From assembly GCF_000321225.1 (NCBI RefSeq), contig NW_004450302.1, positions 734,419 to 798,418 on the forward strand: 64,000 nt of DNA. Direction: 5' to 3'. Within the stretch, counting starts at the first letter, position 1. Each line of letters opens with the position of its first letter. The DNA comes from Odobenus rosmarus divergens. Taxonomy: Eukaryota; Chordata; Mammalia; Carnivora; Odobenidae. The translations under genes were made by a program, and so were the position numbers. Under the pieces are notes generated by a model that saw only the letters and a list, made by a program, of their open reading frames with translations, did no database searches and was not told where the DNA came from. Shown piece after piece: positions 36,101 through 44,035 of this stretch.

Positions 36101-39100
36101 AACCCAAAGTGGTGCATGAACTCAGAACCCTAAAATCAAGACCTGAGCTGAGATCAAGAGTCAGATGCTCAGGTGCCTGGGTGGCTCAGTTGGTTAAGCG
36201 ACTGCCTTCGGCTCAGGTCATGATCCCGGAGTCCCAGGATCGAGTTCAGCATCCGGCTCCCTACTCGGCAGGGAGTCTGCTTCTCCCTCTGACCCTACCC
36301 CCTCTTGGGCTCTCTCTCTCTCTCTCAAATAAATAAGTAAAATCTTAAAAAAAAAAAAAGTCGGATGCTCAACTGACTGAGCCACCCAGGCACCCCTCTA
36401 AGCAAAAATATTTTAGAAGGACTGTTAGGTTTCCCCACCAGAGGTGATCCAAGGGACACATAATGTGGTACAATGGGTGGCACTTACCAGATCAAGCCGA
36501 TCCTGCAAGATAGTGGCTATCTGATTTTTGGTATAAGGTGGGAAGTTCAACAGCTGAGGCTTACATTTTTCTCTAGCTTGAAGCCTCGGTAGAATTCTGT
36601 CCGTGAGATCCAGGGTATTAGCAATACCTGAGGAGCAGATAAATACTACCAATCATCACAGTCAAATCATCTCAAAAGTAAACTAAACCCTCTGAAAGCT
36701 GAATACAATTTCCAGTTATAATCCAGCATTCTAACTGTTGCTTCCTACTTGCCATCCCACCCCCACCCCCACATTTATTAGGTAAGATGTACAAAGTCAT
36801 TTTAGAATGCTCTTTTCAAGTTAGGTTTAGAATTGTTCACTGATAAGCAAGACCAGATACTCCAAAAATCAACTGTCTCTGAAATGAAGTATTATGTCAT
36901 TTCTATTCAGACTTAACAAAGTTGATTTTAGATTAAAACTACTATTACTTTATAGTAATTTGTTCATTTTGATAAAAAAGCAGAAAGCTGGCTTAAGATA
37001 AAATAGGTGATAAGGAAGATGAACAGATGATTAAAAAAAGAATTCTTTAGACCCATCCTGTAACATTAGCAACTGAGCACTAACCAATCAGCACCAATCG
37101 AGAATTGCTTAGCCATGGCCATTCGAACAGCGTGTACAATACATCCTGCCCTTTGCTGTCCAACTGATCCACCTCGTCCAGCACCAACACACTACGTATA
37201 AAGAGAAACAATTAGTATCCATGTTCACCTTCTTAACTTTCCCATCTGTTAGATCTGGGCTGACTCCAGGTCACATTCCTACAGCTGACACCAGTTTCAA
37301 GGTCATAATCTGTCCTCTCTCCAGTCACTGTTACACTGATACCCCTACCATCACACAAAAGTAACATAAAGGTTTTTCAATCAATTAGTTTAAGAACATT
37401 TTTTCCAATTTAAAATTAGAAGGTGTATTTTTCCTCTCTTCTTTCCCTTTAAGCATATATAACTATCTCTTGTACAGCAAATATAGGAAATGTTCTTTTC
37501 TTGTACAAACTGATAAATTCAAGAGACTAGAATGTGAGTTTGTGGGCAGCAGACCTTGCAGATTTTCACGGAACAACATGCAGCAGAGCAGTACTTACAT
37601 CATGGGGCCCTTCTCTGCAGTCATATGGTTTTCCAGTTTCTTCATCATGTCCTTCCCAGCTGGCCTGGATACTTCTTCCTGACAAATCTCCTGAGCAATA
37701 GCTGGGAATACAGCCTGGGCGCTCCTCAAGGACATGCAGTTCAGAATGATAGTTTTAAAACCTTTCAGTTCCTTCTAGAAAAATGCAAACATGAGAGATA
37801 TTTTGCCCTCAGATAAAGGTTTGATGGAACCTGAAGTGTCTTTGGGTAATTAAGAGCATATAAGAGAATAAGCTCTACTTTCATTTGGAAAGATTTAGAC
37901 AATGAAACTAAAAACATCATATTTGAGGGGAGACTTTAATCCCTTAAGCATGTCTACCTTTCTTAACCCTTAATAACCAAGTGTCATTTTAGCAAGAGCA
38001 TCATATTTCAGACTCTTAGTGTACCTTGAGGTCTTGCAGAATTCGGCTTAAGCAGGCAGTTTTTCCAGTTCCAGGAGCACCAGAAAGATAAAGGCTTCCA
38101 GCTTTTTTCCCACAGATGTGCTCCCTCAGGAAATTCCTGATGACATTCATCTCCTTTTCCCTGGCAGGCAGCCGATCCGGGACAGCTGTATTCAGGACCA
38201 GCTTTGCTTGCTGGTAGCAAGTGCCTGTGTCAGATGTGAAAGGACAATTAGATACAACAGAGGAGACTGAGAAGATCCACTGGGTTTCATTTGGAGTCAC
38301 CAGCCTTGTTTTCAAGGCTGCATTAACGGTTGCCATGTAAGAACGAACCTTCTTGCTTGAACAGTCTGACACATGCAGATTCTTTCTCCAGTGGACATCT
38401 CTGCTCAGAATTTGTTGTGACCTCTTGACCTTTTCGAACTGAGGAATGGATTTTGTTTTGGGGAGCTCTGGCTTGTTCTCTTTGGCTAGGAGACTTAACT
38501 GTCAGCTGATTGTCAAATACCAATCTGCGCCCCTTAGGTGAACGTGAGCAAGGGGGGCCATTCTCTTTCTTGCCTTGCTTTGGTGGAGAACAGGGTGGTA
38601 AATGGGGAGTGTTACACAGATTATCATCACCTGAAATATATTAAAATCAAAACATGGTCATTCGTAGTAGTGGACAGTAAAAGGACTTGCAAAGATCTCT
38701 GCTTTTCCCAGAAAGAGGCAAATTTCTTTCTTTCTTTCTTTTCTGTTTTTTTTTAAGATTTTATTTATTTGAGAGAAAGAACATAAACAGGGGGGAGAGG
38801 CAGAGGAAGAGGGAGAAGCAGGCTCCCAGCTGAGCAGGGAGCCCCACGTGGGGCTTGATCCCAGGACCCCAGGATAATGACTGGAGCCTAAGACAGACTC
38901 TTAAGCGACTGAGCCACCCAGGTCCCCCAAGAGGCAAATTTCTATAGTCAAAACCACCAAAATAGAATGCCTCTCATCAAGAAGCAAATATTGGCCACCA
39001 GATGGCACCACTGAATCTTACAACTATTTGGTAGAAAGCAAAATGGTTTAGTGAGATGAAAATTCTAAGATTGTTCTAAAACCGTGTTTCTCAGTCTTGG

Positions 39101-40234
39101 CATCATTGAAATCTTGGACCAAATAATTCTTACTGGGGGCTGTCCTGTGCATTGTAAAATGTTCAGCAGGATCTCTGGCCTTTATCCACTATGCCAGTTG
39201 CACTCCCTCAGTTGTGACAATCAAAAATGTCTTCAGATACTGCCACATCACCCTTCATTAAAAACAAAAGATCTGGGCGCCTGGGTGGCTCAGTTGGTTA
39301 AGCGTCTGCCTTCAGCTCAGGTCATGATCCCAGGGTCCCGGGACTGAGTCCCCATTGGGCTCCCTGCTCAGCAGGGAGTCTGCTTCTCCCTCTGCCCCTC
39401 ACCCCTGCTTGTGCTTGTTCTCTCTCTCTCTCTCATAACAATAAATAAATAAAATCTTTTTTTTTTTTAAGATCTTATTTATTTATCTGACAGAGAGAGA
39501 CACAGCGAGAGAGGGAACACAAGCAGGGGGAGTGGGAGAGGGAGAAGCAGGCTTCCCGCTGAGCAGAGAGCCCGATGTGGGGCTCGATCCCAGGACCCTG
39601 GGATCATGACCTAAGCCGAAGGCAGACGCTTAATGACTGAGCCACCCAGGCGCCCCAATAAATAAAATCTTTAAAAACAAAAACAAATGATCTAAAACCA
39701 GTGTTCTAAAACAAGAATATCACCTGCTTCTCTTAATTTCACCACTAATGAGGTGAAAGCTTCAAAATACTAGGTAGCTAACTGCAAAGTCACTTACAAT
39801 ACTGACAGAACTAAGTTCAAAATTAAGGAATTGAACACCAGAACTGTGAAGCAGTTCAGAAAGTGATCTCAACAAGTGGCTTAACTCTGAAGTTCAGTAA
39901 ATGAACACAGCAATCATTCTGAAAATAACCAAAGTGAACAAAGTGGTTTTAACTGAACTTAGGAAGCTTCTTCAAAGGACTAGGCATCTTATTATTGAGA
40001 AAAGAGAGGTCAACAGCTACCAGCCAAAAAGTTGTACTTATATTCAATGGATAGCTTACCCAAACGTTTTCTGGGGCTGAGAGGCAGAATTTTTACATTA
40101 GAACGGTGGGTGGCCTGGACATAGGTCAGTTCTAGTTTGGTGTCAGCGGAGTTTTTAGCTTTGTCCAATGTCCGAGACAGCTTCTTTTTTGGAAAACTGA
40201 TTGTAGCCTGTGACTGGGATCGGGTTTGAGGCAT
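30034..40234 (-). CDS. CDC6: Cell division cycle 6, replication-licensing AAA+ ATPase (11 coding exons; apparent frameshift in exon 5)
   Basis: CDC6 binds the origin recognition complex in G1 and, with CDT1, loads the MCM2-7 helicase. Coding segments (high to low): 40234-40060, 38630-38349, 38224-38025, 37775-37599, 37191-37085, 36627-36488, 35263-35163, 34019-33955, 31435-31233, 30573-30433, 30123-30034. All junctions have AG/GT and join in phase except where exon 5 has an extra base. Ignoring that base gives 559 residues (human 560). Visible features: CDK/cyclin region (LSPRKRL near 53-59, SPPK at 73, KEN at 80-82, RRL cyclin motif near 93-95); Walker A GAPGTGKT at 201-208; Walker B VLVLDE at 279-284; sensor-1 LIGIANT; sensor-2 SGDVRKALDVCR; then a C-terminal winged-helix region ending NILATGLP. 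The unmodified sequence would stop in exon 7. Everything else is intact, so a sequencing or assembly error is likelier than a dead gene. Confidence 0.97.
30433..30573 (-). CDS. CDC6: CDC6 coding exon 11
   Basis: Acceptor CTCCCAG; encodes LYEAYSNVCRKQQVAAVDQ through LKKNKETRFTK; 47 codons in phase 0. Donor AAG|GTACAA. Confidence 0.96.
30574..31232 (-). other. CDC6: CDC6 intron 10-11 with SINE
   Basis: Non-coding. It holds a plus-oriented full SINE at 30906-31114 with duplicated AAAACCCACTTTTA-like flanks; nothing else is recognised. Confidence 0.85.
30906..31114 (+). mobile_element. Carnivore SINE, full length
   Basis: GGGGCACCTGGGTGGCTCAG to (AAAT)n tail, with the duplicated AAAACCC(C)ACTTTTA on both sides. 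Confidence 0.95.
31233..31435 (-). CDS. CDC6: CDC6 coding exon 10 (winged helix start)
   Basis: Acceptor TTTTTAG; encodes KSPSESLVPKRVGLIHISQ through LLLLTRQLKIKEVTLGK. Donor AAG|GTGAGT. Confidence 0.96.
32429..32600 (+). mobile_element. Carnivore SINE
   Basis: Diverged head GGGTGCCTGGGGGGGGCTCAG, CT-rich body, A tail; duplicated AAAGTGCC flanks. Confidence 0.88.
32911..33114 (-). mobile_element. Carnivore SINE with a 20-bp target duplication
   Basis: Reverse SINEC. The same 20-base sequence starting CTACTTCTGAAAT occurs at 32891-32910 and 33115-33134, an unusually long and perfect duplication. Confidence 0.96.
33159..33277. repeat. (GGAA/GGGA)n microsatellite, about 119 bp
   Basis: Pure purine tract of mixed GGAA and GGGA units in a CDC6 intron. 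Every open frame through it is repetitive (Pro/Leu/Ser or Glu/Gly/Arg). Confidence 0.97.
33955..34019 (-). CDS. CDC6: CDC6 coding exon 9
   Basis: Small 65-base exon: RAIEIVESDVKSQTVLKPLSE, with donor T|GTAAGTAG. Phase 1 in, phase 1 out. Confidence 0.95.
35163..35263 (-). CDS. CDC6: CDC6 coding exon 8 (sensor 2)
   Basis: Acceptor CCAAAG; encodes VSRAQVLDNAAIQFCARK to SGDVRKALDVC with the sensor-2 arginine. Donor AG|GTGAGT. Confidence 0.96.
35588..35705 (+). mobile_element. Short tRNA-type carnivore SINE
   Basis: GGGTGCCTGGCTGGTGCAG ... TTGAGCCCCACATTGGGTGT, then an A tail. Confidence 0.9.
35716..35915 (-). mobile_element. Two tandem minus-strand SINE heads
   Basis: Two copies of ...GACTGAGCCACCCAGGTGCC end at about 35781 and 35915, each preceded by a GACCTGAGC segment. 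They are two independent truncated SINEs back to back. Confidence 0.85.
36070..36397 (-). mobile_element. Older SINE (minus) split by a younger SINE
   Basis: The left part (TTTTAAGTAGGCTC ... AGTCAGATGCTCA) and right part (AGTCGGATGCTCAACTGACTGAGCCACCC) are one short-type SINE. It is interrupted at 36172-36358. Confidence 0.93.
36172..36358 (+). mobile_element. Younger SINE nested in the previous one
   Basis: Full SINEC with A tail; its 13-bp target duplication AGTC(A/G)GATGCTCA lies inside the host SINE at 36159 and 36359. Confidence 0.95.
36488..36627 (-). CDS. CDC6: CDC6 coding exon 7
   Basis: Encodes GIANTLDLTDRILPRLQAR through QIATILQDRLDL, the end of the AAA+ core. Donor CTG|GTAAGTG. 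Confidence 0.97.
36628..37084 (-). other. CDC6: CDC6 intron 6-7
   Basis: 457 bases of AT-rich unique sequence; no repeat or motif recognised. Confidence 0.85.
37085..37191 (-). CDS. CDC6: CDC6 coding exon 6 (Walker B)
   Basis: Acceptor ACGTAG; encodes VLVLDEVDQLDSKGQDVLY to SRLVLI and ends on G|GTTAGT. Carries Walker B Asp-Glu and the start of sensor 1. Confidence 0.96.
37192..37598 (-). other. CDC6: CDC6 intron 5-6
   Basis: About 400 bases of unique intron sequence; nothing recognised beyond the splice sites. Confidence 0.85.
37599..37775 (-). CDS. CDC6: CDC6 coding exon 5 with an extra base (frameshift)
   Basis: Acceptor TTTTCTAG, then AAG GAA CTG AAA (KELKGFKTIIL). After CTG the sequence is GAAACTGCATG where GAACTGCATG is needed to give LNCMSLRSAQ. 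The exon is 177 bases, one more than phase allows. After the extra A (one of the TTT at 37740-37742 on the + strand) the correct frame continues perfectly to EKGPM and donor AT|GTAAGT. Read literally, translation shifts here and meets TAA at the fourth codon of the next-but-one exon. Confidence 0.93.
38025..38224 (-). CDS. CDC6: CDC6 coding exon 4 (Walker A)
   Basis: Begins in the codon joining ...QEG to TCYQQAKLVLN and ends RILQDLK before donor AAG|GTACAC. Contains SGAPGTGKTACLSR, the ATP-binding P-loop. An open frame continuing upstream past 38224 is intron and not coding. Confidence 0.97.
38349..38630 (-). CDS. CDC6: CDC6 coding exon 3 (regulatory N-terminus)
   Basis: Acceptor TATTTCAG ends at 38631; donor GAAG|GTTCGT at 38348. 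Encodes DDNLCNTPHLPPCSPPKQ, the KEN degron, the cyclin-binding GRRLVFDNQL and the stretch ending RLFKQEG. The CDK site equivalent to human Ser106 reads S-P-S-Q here rather than S-P-S-K. Confidence 0.96.
38728..38928 (-). mobile_element. Carnivore SINE
   Basis: Reverse SINEC flanked by the 15-bp duplication AAGAGGCAAATTTCT at 38713 and 38929. Confidence 0.95.
39080..39260 (+). mobile_element. hAT-type DNA transposon relic (MER family)
   Basis: GTTTCTCAGTCTTGGCATCATTGAAAT, GGGGGCTGTCCTGTGCATTGTA and GTTGTGACAATCAAAAATGTC are typical of a common mammalian non-autonomous hAT element. I cannot fix the exact MER number from memory. Confidence 0.7.
39275..39460 (+). mobile_element. Carnivore SINE (outer, plus)
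   Basis: GGGCGCCTGGGTGGCTCAG to AATAAATAAAATCTTT. Its tail is interrupted by the next element and resumes at 39657. Outer duplication AAACAAAAGATCT / AAACAAATGATCT. Confidence 0.94.
39461..39656 (-). mobile_element. Carnivore SINE inserted in the tail of the previous SINE
   Basis: Reverse SINEC. AATAAATAAAATCTTT of the host tail is duplicated on either side. Together the two form an inverted repeat with almost no spacer. Confidence 0.94.
40060..40234 (-). CDS. CDC6: CDC6 coding exon 2 (start codon)
   Basis: ATG at 40234-40232 opens MPQTRSQSQATISFP and runs to SPRKRLG, with donor GG|GTAAGC at 40059. The exon itself begins at 40247 after a TACCCAG acceptor, so 13 leader bases precede the ATG. 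One residue is missing relative to human in the variable stretch before the LPLSPRKRL motif, which holds a CDK site and a D-box-like RKRL. Confidence 0.96.
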
Positions 40235-40394
40235 GATGGCAACACGGCTGGGTACAAAAAAAAGAACAGGACAGCCAGTCAATAGCTAAGAATGAAGTAA
40301 AAATAGCTAACATGGAATTTATACCAATGATCAACATTTCATAAGTAAATTATAACAATATTTTAGCATTCAGTTCTGCTTCACAGCCAAATCT

Positions 40395-40735
40395 GAGCAA
40401 TAATAACACTTATTGTCTACCTACTATGTGTAAGACTGTTGTTATAAGCATTTTACTTTTATTTTATTTTTTTTTAAGGAATCTCTACACCCTACGTGGG
40501 GCTCGAACTCACGACCCCCCACCCCCACCCCCACCCCAGTTCATGAGTGGCACGCTCTACCGACTGAGCCAGCCCCGGCGCCCCTTAGGCACTGACTCAT
40601 TTAAGTTTTACAACTACCCTAGAGGTCAGCACTCTTATTATCCTTATTTTACAGATGAGAAAACTCAGAGGTACAGAGGCCCAAAGTCATAGCAAACCAG
40701 GCATTCTGGCTCCAGAGCTCAAGTTCTTAACCACT
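40395..40735 (-). repeat. MIR split by a SINE
   Basis: Left part CTACCTACTATGTGTAAGACTG and right part TTTTACAGATGAGAAAACTCAGAGG ... GGCTCCAGAGCTCAAGTTCTTAACCACTT are MIR read antisense, separated by the SINE at 40457-40585. It lies in CDC6 intron 1. Confidence 0.85.
40457..40585 (-). mobile_element. Short tRNA-type carnivore SINE with a C-rich insert
   Basis: CGTGGGGCTCGAACTCACGACC ... CTACCGACTGAGCCAGCC, with an expanded CCCACCCCCACCCCC stretch at about 40515-40538. Confidence 0.9.
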
Positions 40736-41139
40736 TGAGTGATGCAGTAAGTTTATCTTAACAGATTTCTACAGTACTTCTAATTCCCTCACTCCAGGCA
40801 GGGGTGTGTCTTTATCACTAGCTTGGCCCAGCAGCCTGCCACGTTTAGTCTTCCCTCCGCCCGGCACTCGGTCCCCACCCCACACCCTCTCAACCCCACC
40901 CCGGAACATCTCCCTCCTAAAACATTCAGCCCCTTTATTCCACGCACGACTGCCAGCCTACTCCTTTCCCTTACCCCGACCTCAGACCTCCGGCGATCTG
41001 AGCTCTTCTCCCCTCACTTCACCTCGGGCCTCAAAGGAGGCAGCGGCCCTTGCCATAGCCTTTCTCCCAACTCCGCAGCCTCCCAGACCCAGGGCCTCCC
41101 CGAGCAATCCTCTGCTCTCCACCTCACAAGGCTGAGTCA

Positions 41140-41245
41140 CCTCAGTACCGGCTCTTCCTCACGTCTCTCGCACACGGCTTCAGGGATTCTTCAGGTCAAG
41201 CTACCGAATAAACCACACACCAGCGTCAGTAAAGCCCAGCCGCAC
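41140..41245 (-). other. CDC6: Probable CDC6 exon 1 (5'UTR)
   Basis: By analogy with the human gene, transcription should start just below the proximal E2F site at 41248. A donor-like CTGAG|GTGACT at 41139 could end the untranslated exon, which would splice to 40247. The start and donor are both unproven. Confidence 0.35.
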
Positions 41246-41550
41246 TCGCGCCAAATCTGCAAAGCCTCAGCTTTACCGCCTCCCGCCAAAGGCCGACCAG
41301 GTTTCTGATTGGCTGTCGCTAGAGCACCGCGCGCCTTGGCCAACGCCCCCTCCTTCGCGTCCAATCCGGTCGGAAGAACCACAACCAATAAGAGAGCCCC
41401 AGGTCTCCGAGCCATTGTAAAGCCACGCCCACTGAACTGAGAGGGATTCTACATCCGGGGCCTCCGCGGAAAGACGCAAGGTTGCGGAGGGAGCGATTCT
41501 GGGTAAGGCGAACCAGGATCGCCGCAAAGGGCAGCGGGAGATGTAGTCTT
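41240..41550 (-). promoter_or_regulatory. CDC6: CDC6 promoter (E2F pair, CCAAT boxes, CpG-rich)
   Basis: Minus strand: TTTGGCGC at 41255-41248 and TTTGGCGGG at 41290-41282 are E2F sites, 35 bp apart. A minus-strand CCAAT lies at 41312-41308 and plus-strand CCAATs at 41361 and 41385. The minus strand also has ACTACATCTCCC at 41547-41536 (ZNF143/SBS-like). CDC6 is a classical E2F target expressed at G1/S (established), and the paired sites at this spacing fit. There is no TATA box. Confidence 0.75.
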
Positions 41551-42364
41551 AGCTCACGCGACTCTGTTTCCACGCCCTTCTTTCCACGGGAGGTGCAGAG
41601 ATGTGGTTGCCCCTTCTGGCGGCCAAATGTATCCATTTTCATTACCCTAATGGAATACATGTTCAGTGAGCTACTACGTAACATCTTATCATTTTGGGGG
41701 CGGTTCTGGGTGCCAGGCAGAATACTAGGCACTTATTTACCTCATGTTCAACCCTGCAAAACTCACAAAGCCAACGTGTGGAGGGTTAATTAGAGGTCAT
41801 AGCATCTTGGTGGCAGTGAAGAGCCTAGGACCCAGATTTCCTGACACCCAATGTTTTTTTGTCAAGTTCTACACATAAATAAAGAAATACACTACACTTC
41901 ATCACAGTATCTCCCTGATTTGTGTTTCAAAGGTAATAGGGTCAGGTCTTTGCTTTTGTTAAAAATAATATTCTGTGCACCTTCTTATCATTAATTCCAT
42001 TAATCCACATATTGTGGGGAGTTGAGAGAATTATGGCCTCTTAATTTTAAAACCTCGTTTTATGGCTAAACACTAGGGTTTCAGGGTCAGGGAAGACCGC
42101 TATAGAAGAAGAGGCAAGCTGAGCTTTTAATGAAAAATATAAATTAGAGCAGTAATTTACAGGCCAGCCTCTAAAGCTAATAACCTAGCTAAGCCTCAGG
42201 TTCCCTTGAAGGCCAAAACCCAATTCTAGGTGATGGCAAGCATTTAACTTTCATCCGTCAGTTTCAAATGAAAAAGAACAATGAAAAGCTGAGAAATAGG
42301 AAAATAACACTATTACAATTGCCAGTTAATTGTGGTTAGTTCATACAGGAGGTAAGAGCAAATA

Positions 42365-42580
42365 CTGAGTGTTCAAGTAATGCCAGGCACTGAGCTCAGG
42401 TATTTTACCTATACCACCTTATTAATTCTCACAAGCACTGCATGAAGTTGGTATTATTTTCATTTTGCAAATGAGGAAACTGAAATAGGGGGGTTAAATT
42501 TGCCCAAGGTCACACAACCAGTAAGTGGAAGAACTGGCATTTGAACTCAGGAAGTCTGACAGGAGCTCAAACACTTGACC
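42365..42580 (-). repeat. MIR, nearly full length
   Basis: GTGTTCAAGTAATGCCAGGCACTGAGCTCAGG, CATTTTGCAAATGAGGAAACTG, CCCAAGGTCACACAACCAGTAAGTGG and TTTGAACTCAGGAAGTCTGAC. Confidence 0.9.
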
Positions 42581-42660
42581 ACTTAAACATAGGAGGAGGA
42601 AATATTAGACGCAGGTCCTAAATAGGAAGCCTTCTGTACACTTCTATATAGGAAGAGATG

Positions 42661-42770
42661 GGGGCTCCCGGCTGGCTCAGTCAGAAGAGCATGTGACTCT
42701 TGATTTCAGGGTTGTGAGTTCAAGCCTCATGCGGGGTATAGAGATCACTTACATAAAGTTTTAAAAATAA
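42661..42770 (+). mobile_element. Short tRNA-type carnivore SINE
   Basis: GGGGCTCCCGGCTGGCTCAG ... ATAGAGATCACTTACATAAAG; ATAGGAAGAGA duplicated at 42648 and 42771. Confidence 0.92.
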
Positions 42771-43429
42771 ATAGGAAGAGACGGTGAGGGAGCACATTTT
42801 GGGAAGGCTCTCTAGGAGCTGAAAACTACAATAGAGATTAGCTGCTGTGAATGGGAAAAGGGTTCCCATAGAATGGAGGCTTTTCAACCAGACGGCATTT
42901 CTGATCTCTTAATAGAGCAACAGAACCCAGGAAGCAATCTTCACTGTTCATGTATTTTGATAATCTGGGCACGTAAAAAACATCCTTCATAACTTGAAGT
43001 GGTAACGTGTGTCCAGCCAGCTTTAAGGGATAGTGGTGAAAACCTCCCTCGGTTACAGTGGGCTAGAGGGAGCCCAGGAAGCAATGAGTACTTAGTATTC
43101 ATCCTGGAGCCTATGAAAACACTCACCAGGAAGAAAAGCACTGATCCAGGGTAAGCCCACAAGATTAAACGACCACTGTGGAAGCAGGCAGAGAATCACA
43201 GAAGGTCCGGATTGAAAGGTCTCTATCAGGTTACCTACATGATGTCTCCCTTTCTGATACTACACGAACACACACTGCACATGCCACCAGACTGTGTCTT
43301 GCTTCTGGGCCTCTGTCCTTGCTCTCTCCTCGGTCTGGAAGGCCACACACCATCTGCCTTCCCGGGCTAACTGCCATAAAGCCTTCTCATAACCTACATA
43401 GGTTTCTCTTGGTAGCTGCCCTGAAGTGT

Positions 43430-43530
43430 TCTACTAGACTCTGAGCTCCTTGGAGGCAAAGACCAGTCCTATTCATCTTCATATTGCAGGTGCCTGGCAC
43501 AGAGTAAAGTATGCAATAAATGCCTGCTGC
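43430..43530 (+). repeat. L2-type 3' end
   Basis: CTCTGAGCTCCTTGGAGGCAAAGACC ... GGTGCCTGGCACAGAGTAAAGTATGCAATAAATG. Confidence 0.75.
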
Positions 43531-43994
43531 AGGAATGGAGAGGACATCCCTGCCAAATGAATTTCCACATTTTTCATGAACACTTTGTGGCTGGATAGCA
43601 CATAGTCCTTTAGATCTCATACCCCTAAACCTAGGAGTGGAAAATAAATTCAATTACGTGTAAAAGCGATCCAGACTGGGCTCCAGTGATGTCAGATGTG
43701 AAGCGTTTCTCTGTAGTTATCCTCTGGGGTGGTCAGGATCCTGAGGTTGACATTTTGGTTGTCTTACCTCTGTCTGCAGAGTAATAGGAAGTCAGAGACG
43801 GGCAGCATCCTTGCAGCTTCAGAGTCACAGTTTGTGGTTGTGCTGGGGCAGGAAATACTTAAAACAGGAACACAGTAAGCAGCTGTGTCTCAGTAATAAT
43901 GAGAGTAGTGTCCTTATCACCTGCTAACTGATACACAGTATCACGAGGGAAGGAATCAAATCACCCTGGAAGGACCTGTTCCAATATCCCTCTT

Positions 43995-44035
43995 GTGTGT
44001 GCGCACGCACGCACGCACACACGCACACACACACA
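43995..44035. repeat. Alternating GT/GC/AC tract
   Basis: TGTGTGTGCGCACGCACGCACG continuing into CACACACAC: strict purine-pyrimidine alternation with a central GTGCGCAC palindrome, a Z-DNA-type sequence. Confidence 0.85.

Larger units (their letters stand above)
35264..36487 (-). other. CDC6: CDC6 intron 7-8, SINE cluster
   Basis: Contains a short SINE (35588-35705, plus), two SINE fragments in tandem (35716-35795 and 35796-35915, minus) and a nested pair (36070-36397). Roughly half of the intron is SINE-derived. Confidence 0.85.
38631..40059 (-). other. CDC6: CDC6 intron 2-3
   Basis: Holds one minus SINE (38728-38928), a DNA-transposon relic (39080-39260) and an adjacent plus/minus SINE pair (39275-39656). 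Confidence 0.85.

Noticed and set aside
38226..38372. Open frame extending CDC6 exon 4 upstream, with its own ATG
   Set aside because: An AG acceptor and phase at 38224 join perfectly to exon 3; the extra codons are intron and overlap the exon 3 end.
30034..40234. Idea that CDC6 here is a processed or dead pseudogene because of the frameshift
   Set aside because: Introns, promoter, all splice sites and conserved synteny are present and only one base is off; an error in the sequence is the simpler reading.
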